From Datisca glomerata (taxonomy: Eukaryota > Streptophyta > Magnoliopsida > Cucurbitales > Datiscaceae): a DNA stretch of 64,000 bases. This document shows positions 46,746 to 59,052 of the stretch, piece after piece (the first letter of the stretch is position 1; every line of letters begins with the position of its first letter). Location: NCBI GenBank assembly GCA_003255025.1, contig QANY01008042.1, forward strand, positions 3,922,328 to 3,986,327, given 5' to 3'. Under the pieces are notes generated by a model. It saw nothing but the letters and a program-made list of their open reading frames with translations. It was not told the DNA's origin and made no database searches. The position numbers and the translations under genes were made by a program.

Positions 46746-47950
46746 CTAAGCACTTAAAGTATCTTTTTAATACTAAGATTGAACTAGCATGAGAATTAAT
46801 TTTCATCATCGCTTACAATTCACCAATCTTTATCCATTATGGAAACTACAATTATGAATATAAGAAACATATTAATTGCATACATTTAGTTAGTAGTTGT
46901 ATGCGCTAAATAAAACATGTCAAATCTCTAATGGTTTTGACTATCACTTTATACCTAATATCATTCCTGGTGGAAGTTTATGGTTTTTGGGGTTTTGTTT
47001 AATGAGATGGTCGAATGTGAACTTTAGGATTGCACATATCAAAACAGCAACTACTGGTGTGAACCAACTAAATTCCACCATTATTCTCAGTGACAGACAG
47101 AGAGAGATGGATGAGAAAGATGGATTATTTTGGGGCACTTAATTACAATTAGGTCTTATAGGGTGGACAAGTAGAAGTGTTAAAGTAATATGTACACAAA
47201 ACTCTCTATACATAATCTAAGTCTACAAGAGAAAAGAAAGTGAAAAAGTAAGAGCAACATATTCATACACAATCAAAGCCCAGTCGAGTAAACTGTAAGA
47301 AAACACACACAGACAGGATAGTAAAGAAACATACACAAAACTCTCTATTCATCAATAATGATGAAGGATAAATCAATCTCTGAGAATTTTGAAAAAGTTT
47401 TTGCTCTCGTGACCAGTTAATTGCAACAACAGAGAAACGCATAAATATGATTCTCGTATCGAGTGACACCATCATGAAATATTCATCACTAGAAGATGAT
47501 TGCCGCATAGAACCAAATATATAACAAGCATTGCTAAAATTATCATTCTAATTTCTCAGGAAGATGCTGTCAAATACTCAGAAGCAATATAATGGCTGAA
47601 TTGGGGATACTTGAAAGTTGAAATGAGTCAGATTTAAAGGAAGCTCACTTTGCATAAGCTCAACCAGGATAACTAATAATAACACATCACCAACAATTAG
47701 AGAATCAAAACCAAGCTAGATAAGTATCATTTGAGAGCGATTATACAAATCCTTGATAGATCGATTTGAATGAAATCAAGAAGATAAAATAAGGCAGGCA
47801 ATGGATAACTTCTCATAATCTACATTATTTTGTCATTGAGAAATACCTAGTATATCTACACTCTACTAGTGAAATTATTTTTAGTAATACACTATATATA
47901 ATGGAGTAGAAAGATTAATTTAAAGGAGATTTTGGCTCAGTTCTAATAAC

Positions 47951-49690
47951 TAACTGGTTCTTTCCCTCAGCCATACCTATTTTTGAAATGAGCACTAACA
48001 GGAAATTTTTAGCAAAATTTTCCCTTTTGGTGTTTCTCCATGAACCCATCTAGTTAAGCCATATAGATGCGCTCTTCAAGATTATCATTCAGAAAGGCAG
48101 TCTTGACGTCCATTTTCCAGATTCCATAATCAAGGGTAGTAGCAATGGATAAAAGGATTCAGATGGATTTAAGTATGGCTACCGGTATGAAGGTATCCTC
48201 GTAGTCTACACCTTCCTTTTAGATCCATTTGCATCCTACGGGTTCTATCCCTTCAGGAGGATCTATAAGTTTCCAGATTCCGTTCGAGTACATCGAATGT
48301 ATCTCAATTCCTATCATAAGTTTACTTCAGGACCAGTCATGGCCTCCGAGTAAGAGATTAGTTCATCTAGGTCCTTGTCTAAGACAGATGTCAACGCTTC
48401 TCTATAGGACATATACCTTTAAGGTTATCTCACAACTCTCTGACTACGTCGAGGCTACATGGTCTCTGGCTCCTGTCGTGGTTCTTCCATTATTCAATCA
48501 GAAATAAATTTATTTTTCTAATTGATTTCCAATCAAGGCCTTACATTCTTTGAATTTTTCAAAGATTTCAGACTTTTGATGCATTAGATAAACACGATCA
48601 AAACATGAGTAATCGTCAGTGAAGGTTACAAAGTTTTCATAACCTCCTCTTGCTTGGATCTTCAATGGCTTACTTACATCACTATGTATGAGTTCAAGGC
48701 ATTGTGTGGCACTTTCACTTTTTGATAAAAATGTTCTCTTGGTCATTTGCCTTCTATATCGGATTTACATATGGGTAGTGAACTCACACTCAAAGATTGC
48801 AAAGGACCATCCCTCACAAGTCTCTTAATCATGTCTAGGCTCATATGTCCAAGACTTAAGGACCACAGGTATGTTAGATCAGTTGAGTCATAGTTCAACC
48901 TTTTACTATCCCTATGTGAATCGATATTCACTTCAGTGTTTCAAATCATGGGTGCTATAGGTTTTCATGATACAATTTATTAATCATTCGTGCAATAGTA
49001 ATTAAGCATTCATTTCTAAAAATACTAATATCTTTATTAATGAATTTTAGATCAAATTGTTGCTCAATTAGTGCACCAATAGAAATTAAATTCTTCCCAA
49101 AACTCAGGACATAATAAACATCATGTAAAATAATAAAATGTTTCTCAAAACATAATTTAAAAGTTTCCGCTGATACGGTCGATACTAGTGCTTCATTCCC
49201 CCAGCGGAAGCTGAACTCGCCATCGTCAAGCCTTCATCTTTCCATGAACCCTTAATGGGAGCAACAGATATGGTTAGTAGCTGCAGAGTCTACAATCTAA
49301 GAAAAACTAGAGTCAGCTACATAACAGGCCACAATAACCATTACTATATTTTTAGATCTCAACCCTTTGAGATACTCTGGGTAGTTGTATTTCCAATTAC
49401 CAACGACTCAACAGTGATGACACTTGTCTTTCAACTTGTCTACTCTCATAGGGCTCTTGCCTTTGGCAGCTCTCAGCTTCTGCTTATTCACTTTCCTTGA
49501 ACCCCTTCTCTGTTTCTTCTTAAAGCTAGAGGTGGAAGACCTACTTTCAGTAAAGTTAGCCTATCCAGATTTCCTCTTGCCCTTCAGAAACAGAGTCTCA
49601 GCAGCTTGCAGGTTCTTCAAAAGCTCAGGAAGTGAGTAGCAGCTTATTCATCAAATAATTAAGCTTGAAGTTCTTAAAGGTACTAGGCAA
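47951..49690 (-). pseudogene. Copia element 1 polyprotein: protease, integrase, RT start (broken)
   Basis: From the gag side: a degenerate zinc knuckle (CHHCWVVGNWKYNYPEYL) at about 49420-49365 and protease (IVDSAATNHI) near 49285. Gag-pre-integrase is at 48931-48743 (YLWSLSLGHMSLDMIKRLVR, then DGPLQSLSVSSLP). The integrase start is TQCLELIHSDVSKPL then TFTDDYS (48746-48510), which stops abruptly at ENQLEK and joins the post-integrase linker (IMEEPRQEPE, 48500-48480). Most of the integrase core is therefore deleted. RT begins with VKTAFLNDNLEERIYM at about 48115-48065 and is lost at the CACTA insertion. Confidence 0.85.
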
Positions 49691-49693
49691 TTT

Positions 49694-50089
49694 CTATAGG
49701 ATCATATCCACTTGAGTCTTATCATTGACCTCAGCACCCATGATCTCCATCTCAATCAGATAACTTATGATCAACATCATATGTTCTCTGACGGGAGTTC
49801 CAGGTTCCATCCTACAGTTCATGAAGTTACGCCTAGCTGTCTGGCTGGCTTGACGACCCTGATCCCCGAAGATTTTGGTGATGTTTAGCATCATATCAGC
49901 GGCGGTCTCAAAGTTTTGATGTTGCTGTTGCAACACATTGCTCATAGATGCTAAGATATAACATCTGGCGATCTCATCAGAACGTAACCAAGAAGCATAA
50001 GTATCATTTTTCTCTTGAGTCGATTCAGCAAAAGGCTCAAAAAGACAAGGGGTAGTGAGCACGAACTTGTGCTTTTCTACCATCACCAT
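49694..50089 (-). pseudogene. Copia element 1 gag
   Basis: A 131-residue open frame from ATG at 50089 with the copia gag (UBN2-type) pattern: WLRSDEIARCYILASMSNVL, FETAADMMLNITKIFGDQG, then REHMMLIISYLIEMEIMGAE. The open frame ends inside the domain; the rest continues in another frame. The matching region of element 2 is at 55958-56548. Confidence 0.85.
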
Positions 50090-50477
50090 GATATCAAGAT
50101 TTCATTTACAATCCATATAATTTTCACCGTTGAATTTGTTCGCGTTAAGAATAGTTGAGAGAGGGGATGGCGACATGATTGCTTAAAAGAATAAATACAG
50201 CGGTGTAAATAAATGCTCAATTGTTTAGGAAAGTATGATGCATGATACAACTACTAAATATTTTAAACTCCATTAAAAATATATTTCTTCCATGATGTTA
50301 TGATAAAAACCGATAGCTTGTCTCATCGCGGGATGAAGTCTGAACTATCTCATATCGCATCGAGACTCCTCTCATTTGGTTAACGCCCAAATGTATCCAC
50401 ATCTAGCTTAACCAATAACTAATAGTTTTGGTCACCTTGGCCCCATTAACTAGCCTCTATGGGTGGATTCTAATGTG

Positions 50478-50870
50478 CTTCAGTCTAAGTGTTTAACCAA
50501 CGCATCGACTCTTAAAGGTTGTTATGGACTAACAGTCCGTCTATAGGATGGCTCTGCCCCAACATTCCCTTTAGCAGCTTAGCTTCTGAAGTAACTCGAT
50601 GACTCAAAGTGACACGATTCTAAAGTTTCTCATATTCAAGTGAGGACCGCTACTATTGGGGGGATTCCAATATACTTCAGTCTAAGTGTTTAACCAACGC
50701 ATCGACTCTTAAATGTTGATATGGACTAACAGTTCGTCTATGGGATGGCTCTGCCCCACCACTCCCTTTAGAGGCTTAGCTTCTGAAGCAACTCGATGAC
50801 TCAAAGCGACACGATTCTAAAGTTTCTCACATTCAAGTGAGGATCGCTATGGGCGGTTCTAACCCTTCCT
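50478..50870. repeat. 197-bp tandem duplication in the copia 1 leader
   Basis: CAGTCTAAGTGTTTAACCAA occurs at 50481 and 50678, followed in both copies by CGCATCGACTCTTAAA, TATGGACTAACAGT, GGATGGCTCTGCCCCA and TTCTGAAG-AACTCGATGAC. Element 2 has a single copy near 56950-57130. Confidence 0.92.
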
Positions 50871-51963
50871 CGTGGCGTGATCAAGTTTGCGTTGGAGACT
50901 TTAGGAACATTTTAACGTAAACGACCCTCCCACTTAGTTTTTGCAAAAATTATATTTTTGGTTATTTTTCAAAAAACATAACTTTTATTAATTTGAAAAA
51001 TTTGATGAAATTTATAAATCATTTATTAATTTAAAATCTGAATTTAAAATCATAACTATTATAAATTTTATATTGTAATTAAATAATAAACATTATCAAT
51101 TAATCTACAATGATGCATGTACGTGCTGCATGATAATTTGATATTGGCATGTATGTAATCTATATGACATGTTATATGATGATGCACAATCATACATTTC
51201 AATTTAACCTCTCTATTAGCTAATTTCTAATTATAACCCGTAAAAGAATAATGAATAAATTTTAAATTAATTTATGAACTAATCTCCATGGCGTCTGCAA
51301 TTTGCTCATTCGTCTCCATGTTGTCCCACCATTTTGTAACACTTTACAAAATATTAGTCTCATTTTTAAAAATAATTTTCAATTTAAAAATTTTAATTTT
51401 CCAACATATTTTTACTTTGATGAACAAATTACCAAGTAATTAGTAAATTGATTTATTTTAAAAACAATTTAAAAAATTACAATTATACAAGTGTCAAAAA
51501 TTTATCAAATTAAATTAAAACTAAATAAGGGACTAAAATTGATTTTGAAATCATATTTAAAATTTTGAATTTCAAAAATTCTAGGTTTCCTAAAATCATG
51601 GGTTTCCAAAACTTGTAGGTTTCCTAATCCGATTAGGACTTTACAGTGAACGGGACAACACATGGCAGCAGCGGTGAGCGGCGACCAATGGCGACGAGCG
51701 GCGGCTGGCGGTGAACAGTACTGGCATGAACAGTACAGTGTGAACAGTACCGCCAGTGAACACTACCAGTGTGAACAATAGCATTTCCGGTGACTTCTCG
51801 ATGGCAGTTTTGAGCGATTTTTGACGACGATGAATTTAAAACGAATTTAAAATTTACAACAATTGCAATAATGCAATTACATAAATTCCTATGCTTCGAA
51901 TTCGGCATACATCAATTCCAAATAAAAATGCCTAGAGCCAATAGTTTGGGATCCAAACACAAA

Positions 51964-52135
51964 ACATATTCAAAATAATTTTGAATCTACCATACAAACA
52001 TATGCCAGTATTCTATTAATTAACAATATGTTCATTTTAATTATCTATAACATATTCAAAATAATTTTGAATCTACCATACAAACATATGCCAGTATTCA
52101 GAAAATTAACGATATGTTCATTTTAATTATCTATA
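51964..52135. repeat. 86-bp tandem duplication next to the primer-binding site
   Basis: ACATATTCAAAATAATTTTG starts at 51964 and 52050; both copies end TTCATTTTAATTATCTAT. Element 2 retains one copy near 58500. Confidence 0.92.
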
Positions 52136-52154
52136 TGTATAATCTTAAACCTAC

Positions 52155-52167
52155 GCTCTGACATCAA
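52155..52167 (-). promoter_or_regulatory. Primer-binding site of copia element 1
   Basis: Minus strand TTGATGTCAGAGC, a diverged form of the initiator-Met tRNA complement TTGGTATCAGAGC. It lies four bases from the end of LTR-B. Confidence 0.75.
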
Positions 52168-52171
52168 TTTC

Positions 52172-54073
52172 TAAGATTGATCAGTTTTAAAATTAAAGAA
52201 GATTAGATTTGAACAACGAATGATTTCGTGGGTGAAATATAAAAAATTATCGATTTAACTTATTTAATCAAATTAAATAATTTAAAACCTATTTTAGTTT
52301 GATCATGCATATGCGATATTAAAATGAATAGATTAAGGGAAAACAAATTTTCAACTCTACTCTATATCGGAGAAATTCGGAACTGGTGGAACTCCCTCTA
52401 GCGTTCTTCGTGTTCTTCAAGCTTTAATGTCAAAATCACGAACTTGATCTTCCACGAACTATTTCTGAATTAGTCCACTAACAACCACCCATTAATTTCA
52501 TAAATATATCTCAGAAGAATTTTACGTAGGAATTTGTGTAGGCTCTCAAAACAATTGAAAAAGAAAAATCAAATATTCCTTCTTCAGATTAATTTTGACA
52601 GCAACAATAGTGAGATGAGAAAAGGTTTTCCCTTTTTTTTTTTGAGAACTAAAACTGTATTTAATAATCGTTATCTCTTTGTAATCAAATTTTTATTAGA
52701 TATTTATCAAAATGTAATTTTTGGTATTTACAAATATACTCATATATTATAAAATTTTTGAAAATTCCTCTAAGTATATATTATTGCCGAAAATTACATG
52801 TTCTCCTAGAGTTTTAGTTATATCAAAATTGATCAACATCAATTAATTAATTAATTAATTTTATTTAAATAATTACCTAATAATTAGAAAACAATAAATA
52901 ATTAATTCAATACAACAATTACACTTAACTAACTTAAGTAACATCACCTACCACACATAGGTGTAGGAAATATGTCTTGGCACCAAAACATATTTTGGTC
53001 AAACTTAGTTCGTTTTTCTATGCATGTTCTCTGAGCTATTTCTGTGACCGAATGCACCCGCATGAACAAAGCTTAGGATTCAAATACTTGGCAAATTTCT
53101 CTCCATAAATGCTCGACCGATTTAATCCTGACATCGTACGAATCCACTATAGGTTCGATGCCGAATCAACTCTCGATTCATGCGCGCTACATTTATGTTA
53201 GTGTAAATAAAGTCTATTTATTTTCACGGTCCATAAAATATTTTAACATAATACCCATTGTGAATATCAGTAACAAGAGTGAAATGTAAAATTATTATTT
53301 TACCCCTCTTATTATTATTTTCTTAACTCATTTATTGACTGTGAATAAGAAAGACATTATAGTGATTTGTCTCGTACAATTCACAAGTCTTATTCAATGA
53401 CTCATTTCATCGAATATTTGGCCAAGTTAATTTATTCCATACCCATCAATAAAACATAAGATGATATTGTTGCTTTCACAGTCCAACCATGAATTTTCAT
53501 ATCTGTGAATCACGCAACTCCTACCTAATTAAATTACAGTCCCAACAACTGAGGTATTGTCTGCCAATTTGAACTCACTCATTTGGCATATCAAAGATTA
53601 CAACTAAACAAGTCAAGTTACGTATTCACCTCAGGATTAAGGTAATTATGAAAATATCCTTACGGTGTAACAATTAGAATTAGAGCTAGATAAATGGTTT
53701 TGGGCTCTAAACTAATTTGCCGATCTATTCAACATGTTCATAGCATATTTAGGTTAACCATTTGAGTCTCTACTCTTATACCCAAGACTGACATTCAACG
53801 GTTCAACCTAACAGATGTAATTAGATTTGATTATCCAAACGATCCTAAGACTGCGAATATCATTCTGAACTATTTCAGAAGAGTTTATCTGGAGATGCTT
53901 TTCTTTACTCTTCTTTCGTTGATACTAGTTCCATGACTTGAGTAATTTATATACACGCTTTAATTAAAAATAAAACTTTCAATTTATTTATAAAAAAATT
54001 AATAACACAAATGTATGAGTAATAACTAAATATAAAAAATTAGTTATTATACATACTTTATGGACATATTCCA
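52172..54073 (-). repeat. LTR-B (5' LTR of element 1, 3' LTR of element 2)
   Basis: About 1,902 bp from TAAGATTGATCAG to GGACATATTCCA, full-length partner of LTR-A. The left end abuts the primer-binding site. The right end runs directly into the middle of reverse transcriptase of element 2, with no polypurine tract, showing a deletion there. Confidence 0.9.
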
Positions 54074-55957
54074 ATGAATTGCCATTCAAAAAAATAGTCT
54101 TGACATCCATTTGCCAGATTTCATAATCAAGGGCAGTAACAATGGACAAAATGATTCATATGTATATTTAATCATGGCCACCGGTGAGAAGGTATCATTG
54201 TAGTTTATACATTCCTTTTGGGTGTAGCTCTTGGCTACTAGTCTAGCTTTGAATGTCTCTACATTTCCATCAAGACCTCTTTTCTTCTTATAGATGCATT
54301 TGCATCCTATAGGTTTTACCCTTTCAGAAGGATCTACAAGCTTCTAGACACCGTTTGAGTACATCAAATGTATCTCAACGTTCATGGCTTCTTGCCATAA
54401 GTTTGCTTTAGGACCTACCATGACCTCTAAGTAGGAGACAGGTTCATCAATGTCCTTATCTGAGACAGGTGTCAAAGCTTCTCCATAGGACATAAACCTC
54501 TCAGGTTGTCTCACAACCCTCCCACTATGTCGAGGCTCTGGCTCCTGTCGTGGTTCTTCCATTATTGAATCGGAAATAATTTCTAATTGGGGAGTCGGTG
54601 TCTTCCCACTAAATAATTCCTCTAGCACAACGGTGCTTCTCGGCTGTACACTTTTAATATAATATTCTTCAAGAAAATGAGCATTCGTGCTAAAAAATGT
54701 TTTCTGGCCAGTCGTACTGTAGAAGATGTACCCCTTCGTTCCTTTAGAATATCCTACGAACATGCATAATTCTGAATTACCGGACAACTTGCCTATCTTT
54801 GGTTTTAGAACATGTGCTAGGGACCCCATATTTTAAAATGGTTATAGACGACTTTGTCCATACCATCTTTCATATGGTGTACAAGGCATCGTCTTCGACG
54901 GAACTTGGTTAGAATATATGCCATTGTTTCCAAGGCATATCCTCAGAAGGAATCTAGGAGGGATGACTAACTCATCATGGATCTAACTATATCCATCAGA
55001 GTTTGATTCTTTCTCTCTGACACACCACACCATTTTACTATGGCGTACCAGGTGTTGTAAGCTAAGAAAGAATACTTTCTTCGTTAAGAAAGTCTTTGAA
55101 CTCTCCTAGCAAGTAGTCTCTACCACGATCGGATCATAGTGTTTTGATTTATTTTTCTAATTGTTTTTCAACCAAGGCTTTATACTCTTTGAACTTTTCA
55201 AAGGTTTTAGACTTTTGACACATTAGATAAACATGACCAAAATGTGAGTAGTCATCAGTGAATATTACAAAGTATTCAAAACCTCATCTTGCTTAGATAT
55301 TCATTGGCCCACATATATCACTATGTATGAGTTCAAGGCATTGAGTGACTCTTTCATCTTTTGCTGAAAAATGTTTCTTGGTCATTTTATCTTCAATGCA
55401 GGATTCGCATATAGGTAGTGATCCCACACTTAAAGTTTGCAAAGGACCATCATGCACAAGTCTTTTAATATTGTCTAGGCTAATATGCCCAAGGTGTGTA
55501 AGTGCCACAAATAGGTTAGATCTGTTAAGTCATACTTCAACCTTTTACTATCATTTTGTGAATCATTATTCACTTTAGTGTCATATATCATTGGAACTAT
55601 TTGTTTTACGTGAAGGATTTTATTAAATGCATGCAACAGTTTTTAGGCATTCATTTGTAAAAATACCAAATATCTTCATCAATGAATTTAAGATCAAATC
55701 CTTGCTCAATTAATGCACCAATAGAAATAAGATTCTTCCCAAAAACTGGGATATAATAAACATCACGTAAAAACAGATAACCGTTATCAAGTTCCAACTG
55801 ATACAACCAATACTAGTGTTATATTCCCCATACGGATGATGAACTCGACCAAGATACCAACTAGAGATAATCCAGGCAGTTGTGTATCGTCTCACAACAT
55901 GTCCACCTTGTAATGCCCTTACCATTTACAACTTTTGAGTTCTACTTCTTAGCCTTA
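54074..55957 (-). pseudogene. Copia element 2 polyprotein: protease, integrase, N-terminal RT (broken)
   Basis: From the gag side: gag-pre-integrase at 55508-55293 (HLGHISLDNIKRLVHDGPLQ, SLPICESCIEDKMTKKHFSA). The integrase core follows, with ELIHSDICGPMNI and then, in shifted frames at 55290-54850, CQKSKTFEKFKEYKALVEKQ, LRSDRG-like, GEFKDFLNEE and an HSKMVWCV block in place of PQQNGVAE. The integrase C-terminus and linker are at 54829-54344 (LCMFVGYSKGTKGYIFY, IMEEPRQEPEPRHSGRVVRQ, PERFMSYGEALTPV). RT starts at about 54330-54080 and ends at WMSRLFF (matching MDVKTAFL of intact relatives in another frame) exactly where LTR-B begins. The second half of RT and all of RNase H are gone. Confidence 0.85.
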
Positions 55958-56548
55958 TTAAGACCTCCTCTCGTGTTTCCTTTCGGAACCATAGATGGAA
56001 GGCTTACTTTCAGTAAAGTTTACCTCTCCAGTCTTCCTCTTCCCTTTTAGAAACAAAGTTTCAGCGGCTTGCAACTCCTTCATAATCTCAGGAAGCGAGT
56101 ACCTCAACTTATTAATCAAATAATTAAGTTTAAAATTCTCAAAGGTATCATGCAAAGTCTCTAGGATCATATCCACCTTAGTCTCACCATCAACCTCAGC
56201 ACCCATGATCTCCATCTCATTCAAATAACTAATGATCAGCATCATATGTTCTCTGAAAAAAGTTTCAGGTTTTATCCTACAGTTCATAAGGTCTCGCACA
56301 ACTGCCTGATTGGCTTAACGACATTGATCTCCAAACATTTCTGCGATGTTCAACATCATATCAGCGGTGGTTTCCATATTCTGCTGTTGTTGTTGCAACA
56401 AATTACCGATAGAAGCCAAGATGTAATATCTTGCTATCTCATCAGAACGTAGCCAAGAAGCATAAGTATCATTTTTCTTTTGAGTCGATTCACTCAAGGG
56501 CTCAAAGGAACAAGGAACGGTGAGCACGAACTTGTGCTTTTCAATCAT
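55958..56548 (-). pseudogene. Copia element 2 gag (frameshifted)
   Basis: Frame 56548-56315 covers WLRSDEIARYYILASIGNLL and METTADMMLNIAEMFGDQC. After a stop it continues in the frame of 56299-55958 (REHMMLIISYLNEMEIMGAE, DMILETLHDTFENFKLNYLI). It parallels element 1 gag closely, with its own breaks. Confidence 0.85.
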
Positions 56549-58565
56549 CAGTACGATATCAAGATTCTGTTTCCAATCACCGTAATTATCACCAGTTAAT
56601 ATTGTTCACATTTAAGATAGTTGAGAATGGAGATATTGATATGATTATCAAAAAGAATAAATAAAACAGTGTAAATAAATGCTCAATCATTTAGAAAAGT
56701 ATGATGCATAATGCAACTACTTAAATATTTAAAAATCCATCAAAAAATATTTTCTACATGAAGTTACGATAAAAAATGGTAGCTTGTCTCATAGAGGATA
56801 AAGTCCAAACTATCTCATATTGCATCGAGACTCTTCTCGTTTAATTAACGCTCAAATATCTCCACATCTAGCTTAACCAATCACCAATGGTTTTGCTCAC
56901 CTTGGCTACACTAACTAGCCCCTAAGTGGGGATTCCAATGTTCTTCAGTCTAAATATTTAACCAATGCATCGACTCATAAAAATTGCTATGGACTAACAG
57001 TCTGTCTAAAGGACGGCTCTGCCACACCACTTCCTTTAGAAGTCTTAGCTTCTCAAGCAATTTGATGACTCAAAATGACACAACTCTAAAGTTTCTCCCA
57101 TTGAAGAGAGGACCGCTGTGGGGGATTCTAAATCATTCCTCATGGCACGATCAAGTTCGTCTGGGAGACCTTGGGAATGTTTCAATGTAAACGACCCTCC
57201 CACTTAGTTTTTGAAAAAAAAACTTTGGATTTTTTGTTGCTTTTCACGTTTTATTAATTTGAAAAATGTGATGAAATTTATAAATCTTTTATTTAATTTT
57301 AAATCCTAAATTAAAATCATAACCATTATAAATTTTACATTGTAATTAAATTATAACTATTATAATTAATCTACAATTATGCATGTACATGCTATATGAT
57401 GATGCGTGATTAAAATTAAATCATATATTTAAAATTAACTTCTATATTAGCTCATTACTAAGGACAAATTAATTTACAAATCTTCATGGCGTCAGTAATT
57501 GTCAATTTGTCCTTCAGGCTATCCAACCACTTTGTAACTCTTTACGAAAGTCCATTTTCATTTTAAATTTAAATTTAGAATTTAAAATTCAAATTTCAAT
57601 TTCAAATTATAAATTTCAAAATTTAAACTCAAATTTCAATTTCAAAATTTAAATTCAAATTTCAAAAATTCAAAATTTAAATTCAAATTTCAAATTTCAA
57701 AAAATCAAAGGGAGAACTGAAAAAATGATCACTTTCCTAACTCAAGTTGCAAAAATGTCTAGAAAAATTTATTTATTGCAAAAAGGCCAAAAGATGGTAA
57801 ACTATTTATTTACCACTTTATAATGTTGGTAAATATTTTATTTACCATGGTCATATTTCAGCCATTTTTACAAATAAAAAGATTTTCGGTCATTTTTGCA
57901 ACTCCACTCCCCAAACCTGTCTTTTCCTACTATTTTCCTAAATTGAAAATTTATATTTTGATTAAAACCTTTTAGTTAAGAAAAACTATTTTTGTATGAA
58001 ATAATCTCATTAATTATCCTATCATTTTCTTAGAAAACAAAACAAAAGATAAAAACATAACATTGATAATTATATTTTAAATTTAAAATTTAAAAGATAA
58101 AATAGATAATTATCTTTTATTCCTTTAAAATTTAAAGTTTAAAAGATAAAAAAAATAGGATAAGAGTTATCGCGAAACATTATAGGGTTTCCTAAACCCT
58201 AATTACACCGGCAACGACGGATGCCAGAACTGTACCGTCGACCACCGGAACTGTAATTCTGTTGTGAACAGTAATTTTGGCGTAAACAGTAATTTCGGGA
58301 TGAACAGTGCATCCGGTGACTTCTCGGTGGCAATTTCTGGTGAAGGTATCGAGGCGATGATGATTTATATCAAATTTATAAAATTATAACTTTTATAACA
58401 AAATAAATTACATAAAATCATATGTCTCAAATCAAGCGTACATCAATTCTAAATTGTAATAAAAACACCTAGAGCCAATAGTTAGAGATCCAATCATATA
58501 ACACATTCAAAATAGTTTTGAATCTAGCATACAAAATCATATGTAAATATCAAAAAAATTCACGA
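56549..58565 (-). other. Untranslated leader of copia element 2, truncated
   Basis: Aligns with the element 1 leader: GACTAACAGTCTGTCTAAAG near 56993, GTGAACAGTAAT-type words near 58260, and GCCTAGAGCCAATAGTT-like text near 58470. Similarity ends near 58565, before the primer-binding site. It contains an AAATTTCAAATT low-complexity run (57560-57710) and the MITE-like insert at 57745-57903. Confidence 0.75.
57745..57903. mobile_element. Small foldback MITE-like element
   Basis: 159 bp bounded by AGTTGCAAAAATG and its exact inverse CATTTTTGCAACT. The inverted similarity extends inward over AAAAATTTATTTATT or AAATAAAAAGATTTT. The interior has a second dyad around GGTAAACTATTTATTTACCA. No clear target duplication, so the superfamily is unassigned. 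Confidence 0.6.
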
Positions 58566-59052
58566 ATCGAAAAGCATTTCGCATAAATTTAAAATCCATT
58601 TGATTTTCTTTTTCTTTATAAAAAACTTTATTATAAAAAAACTTTAGAAAAAAGAAAAAGGACGAAAATGGAGTTTGAATATTTAACGCAATCCGTATAC
58701 TCGAAAAAAATAGAAAATTAAATTGAAACAAAATTAATTTTTAATTAATAATACTGAACTGAAGAACCGAATCGAACCGAAACTCACGGTTTGGTTATTT
58801 TGACATGAACGGTACAATTCAGTTTTACTATCGAACCAAAGTTTCGGCGAAAGGCCGAATCGTGAACACCCAAATCAATCCGTATTAATTAATACAGTAA
58901 GACTAAATAGTACTCATATTATCGTAATAATTAATACTCTTTAATGATGAGGGAGTAGACGAGACTAACCTCACAAAAAAGGTTAATTTCATATAAACCT
59001 ATTCAACTTTACTTATTGTTTAAGTAGACTCATTCTAATTTAACTTTCTATT
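58566..59052. other. Non-coding DNA with GAACCGAA-type words
   Basis: No gene. 58757-58870 contains CGAATCGAACCGAAACTCAC and CGTGAACACCC, resembling the inverse of 34087-34260 (GGGTGTTCACGGTTCAGTTC). These are probably copies of one dispersed repeat. Confidence 0.5.

Larger units (their letters stand above)
44203..47950 (-). mobile_element. CACTA (En/Spm) element remnant inserted in copia element 1
   Basis: Begins CACTACAAGAAAAATGGC, the classic CACTA terminus. A second CACTACAAGAAACATACGGC lies at 45337 in the same orientation, so a second copy or internal duplication is present. On the minus strand, 46730-46590 encodes RTSNEYMQGARQFIIEAMAN then CRKCRN and YLNDVFEL. That resembles the plant transposase-associated domain found at the start of CACTA transposases. 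46530-46460 reads ALGSIIAWPIDKVHYGK, like a motif common in these transposons. The opposite terminus (ending TTGTAGTG) was not found, so the right border is set by where copia RT sequence resumes. Confidence 0.75.
50090..52154 (-). other. Untranslated leader of copia element 1
   Basis: Roughly 2 kb with no coding support, between primer-binding site and gag. It contains a 197-bp tandem duplication (50478-50870), short GTGAACAGTAC-type repeats at 51700-51780 and an 86-bp tandem duplication (51964-52135). The open frame at 51633-51908 is inside this leader and shows no domain. Confidence 0.7.
42209..58565 (-). mobile_element. Tandem copia retrotransposon array (two internal domains, two LTRs)
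   Basis: Minus-strand order from the right: truncated element 2 leader (58565), gag and pol of element 2, LTR-B (54073-52172), then PBS, leader, gag and pol of element 1, then polypurine tract and LTR-A (44100-42209). LTR-B therefore serves as 3' LTR of element 2 and 5' LTR of element 1. The 5' LTR of element 2 is missing, and element 2 lacks everything between the middle of RT and LTR-B. This is the product expected from unequal recombination between related copies followed by deletion. Both polyproteins are broken. Confidence 0.9.

Noticed and set aside
46897..47508. Open frames 46897-47142, 46944-47138 and 47263-47508 as genes
   Set aside because: Short, overlapping on both strands, no domain, inside a transposon remnant.
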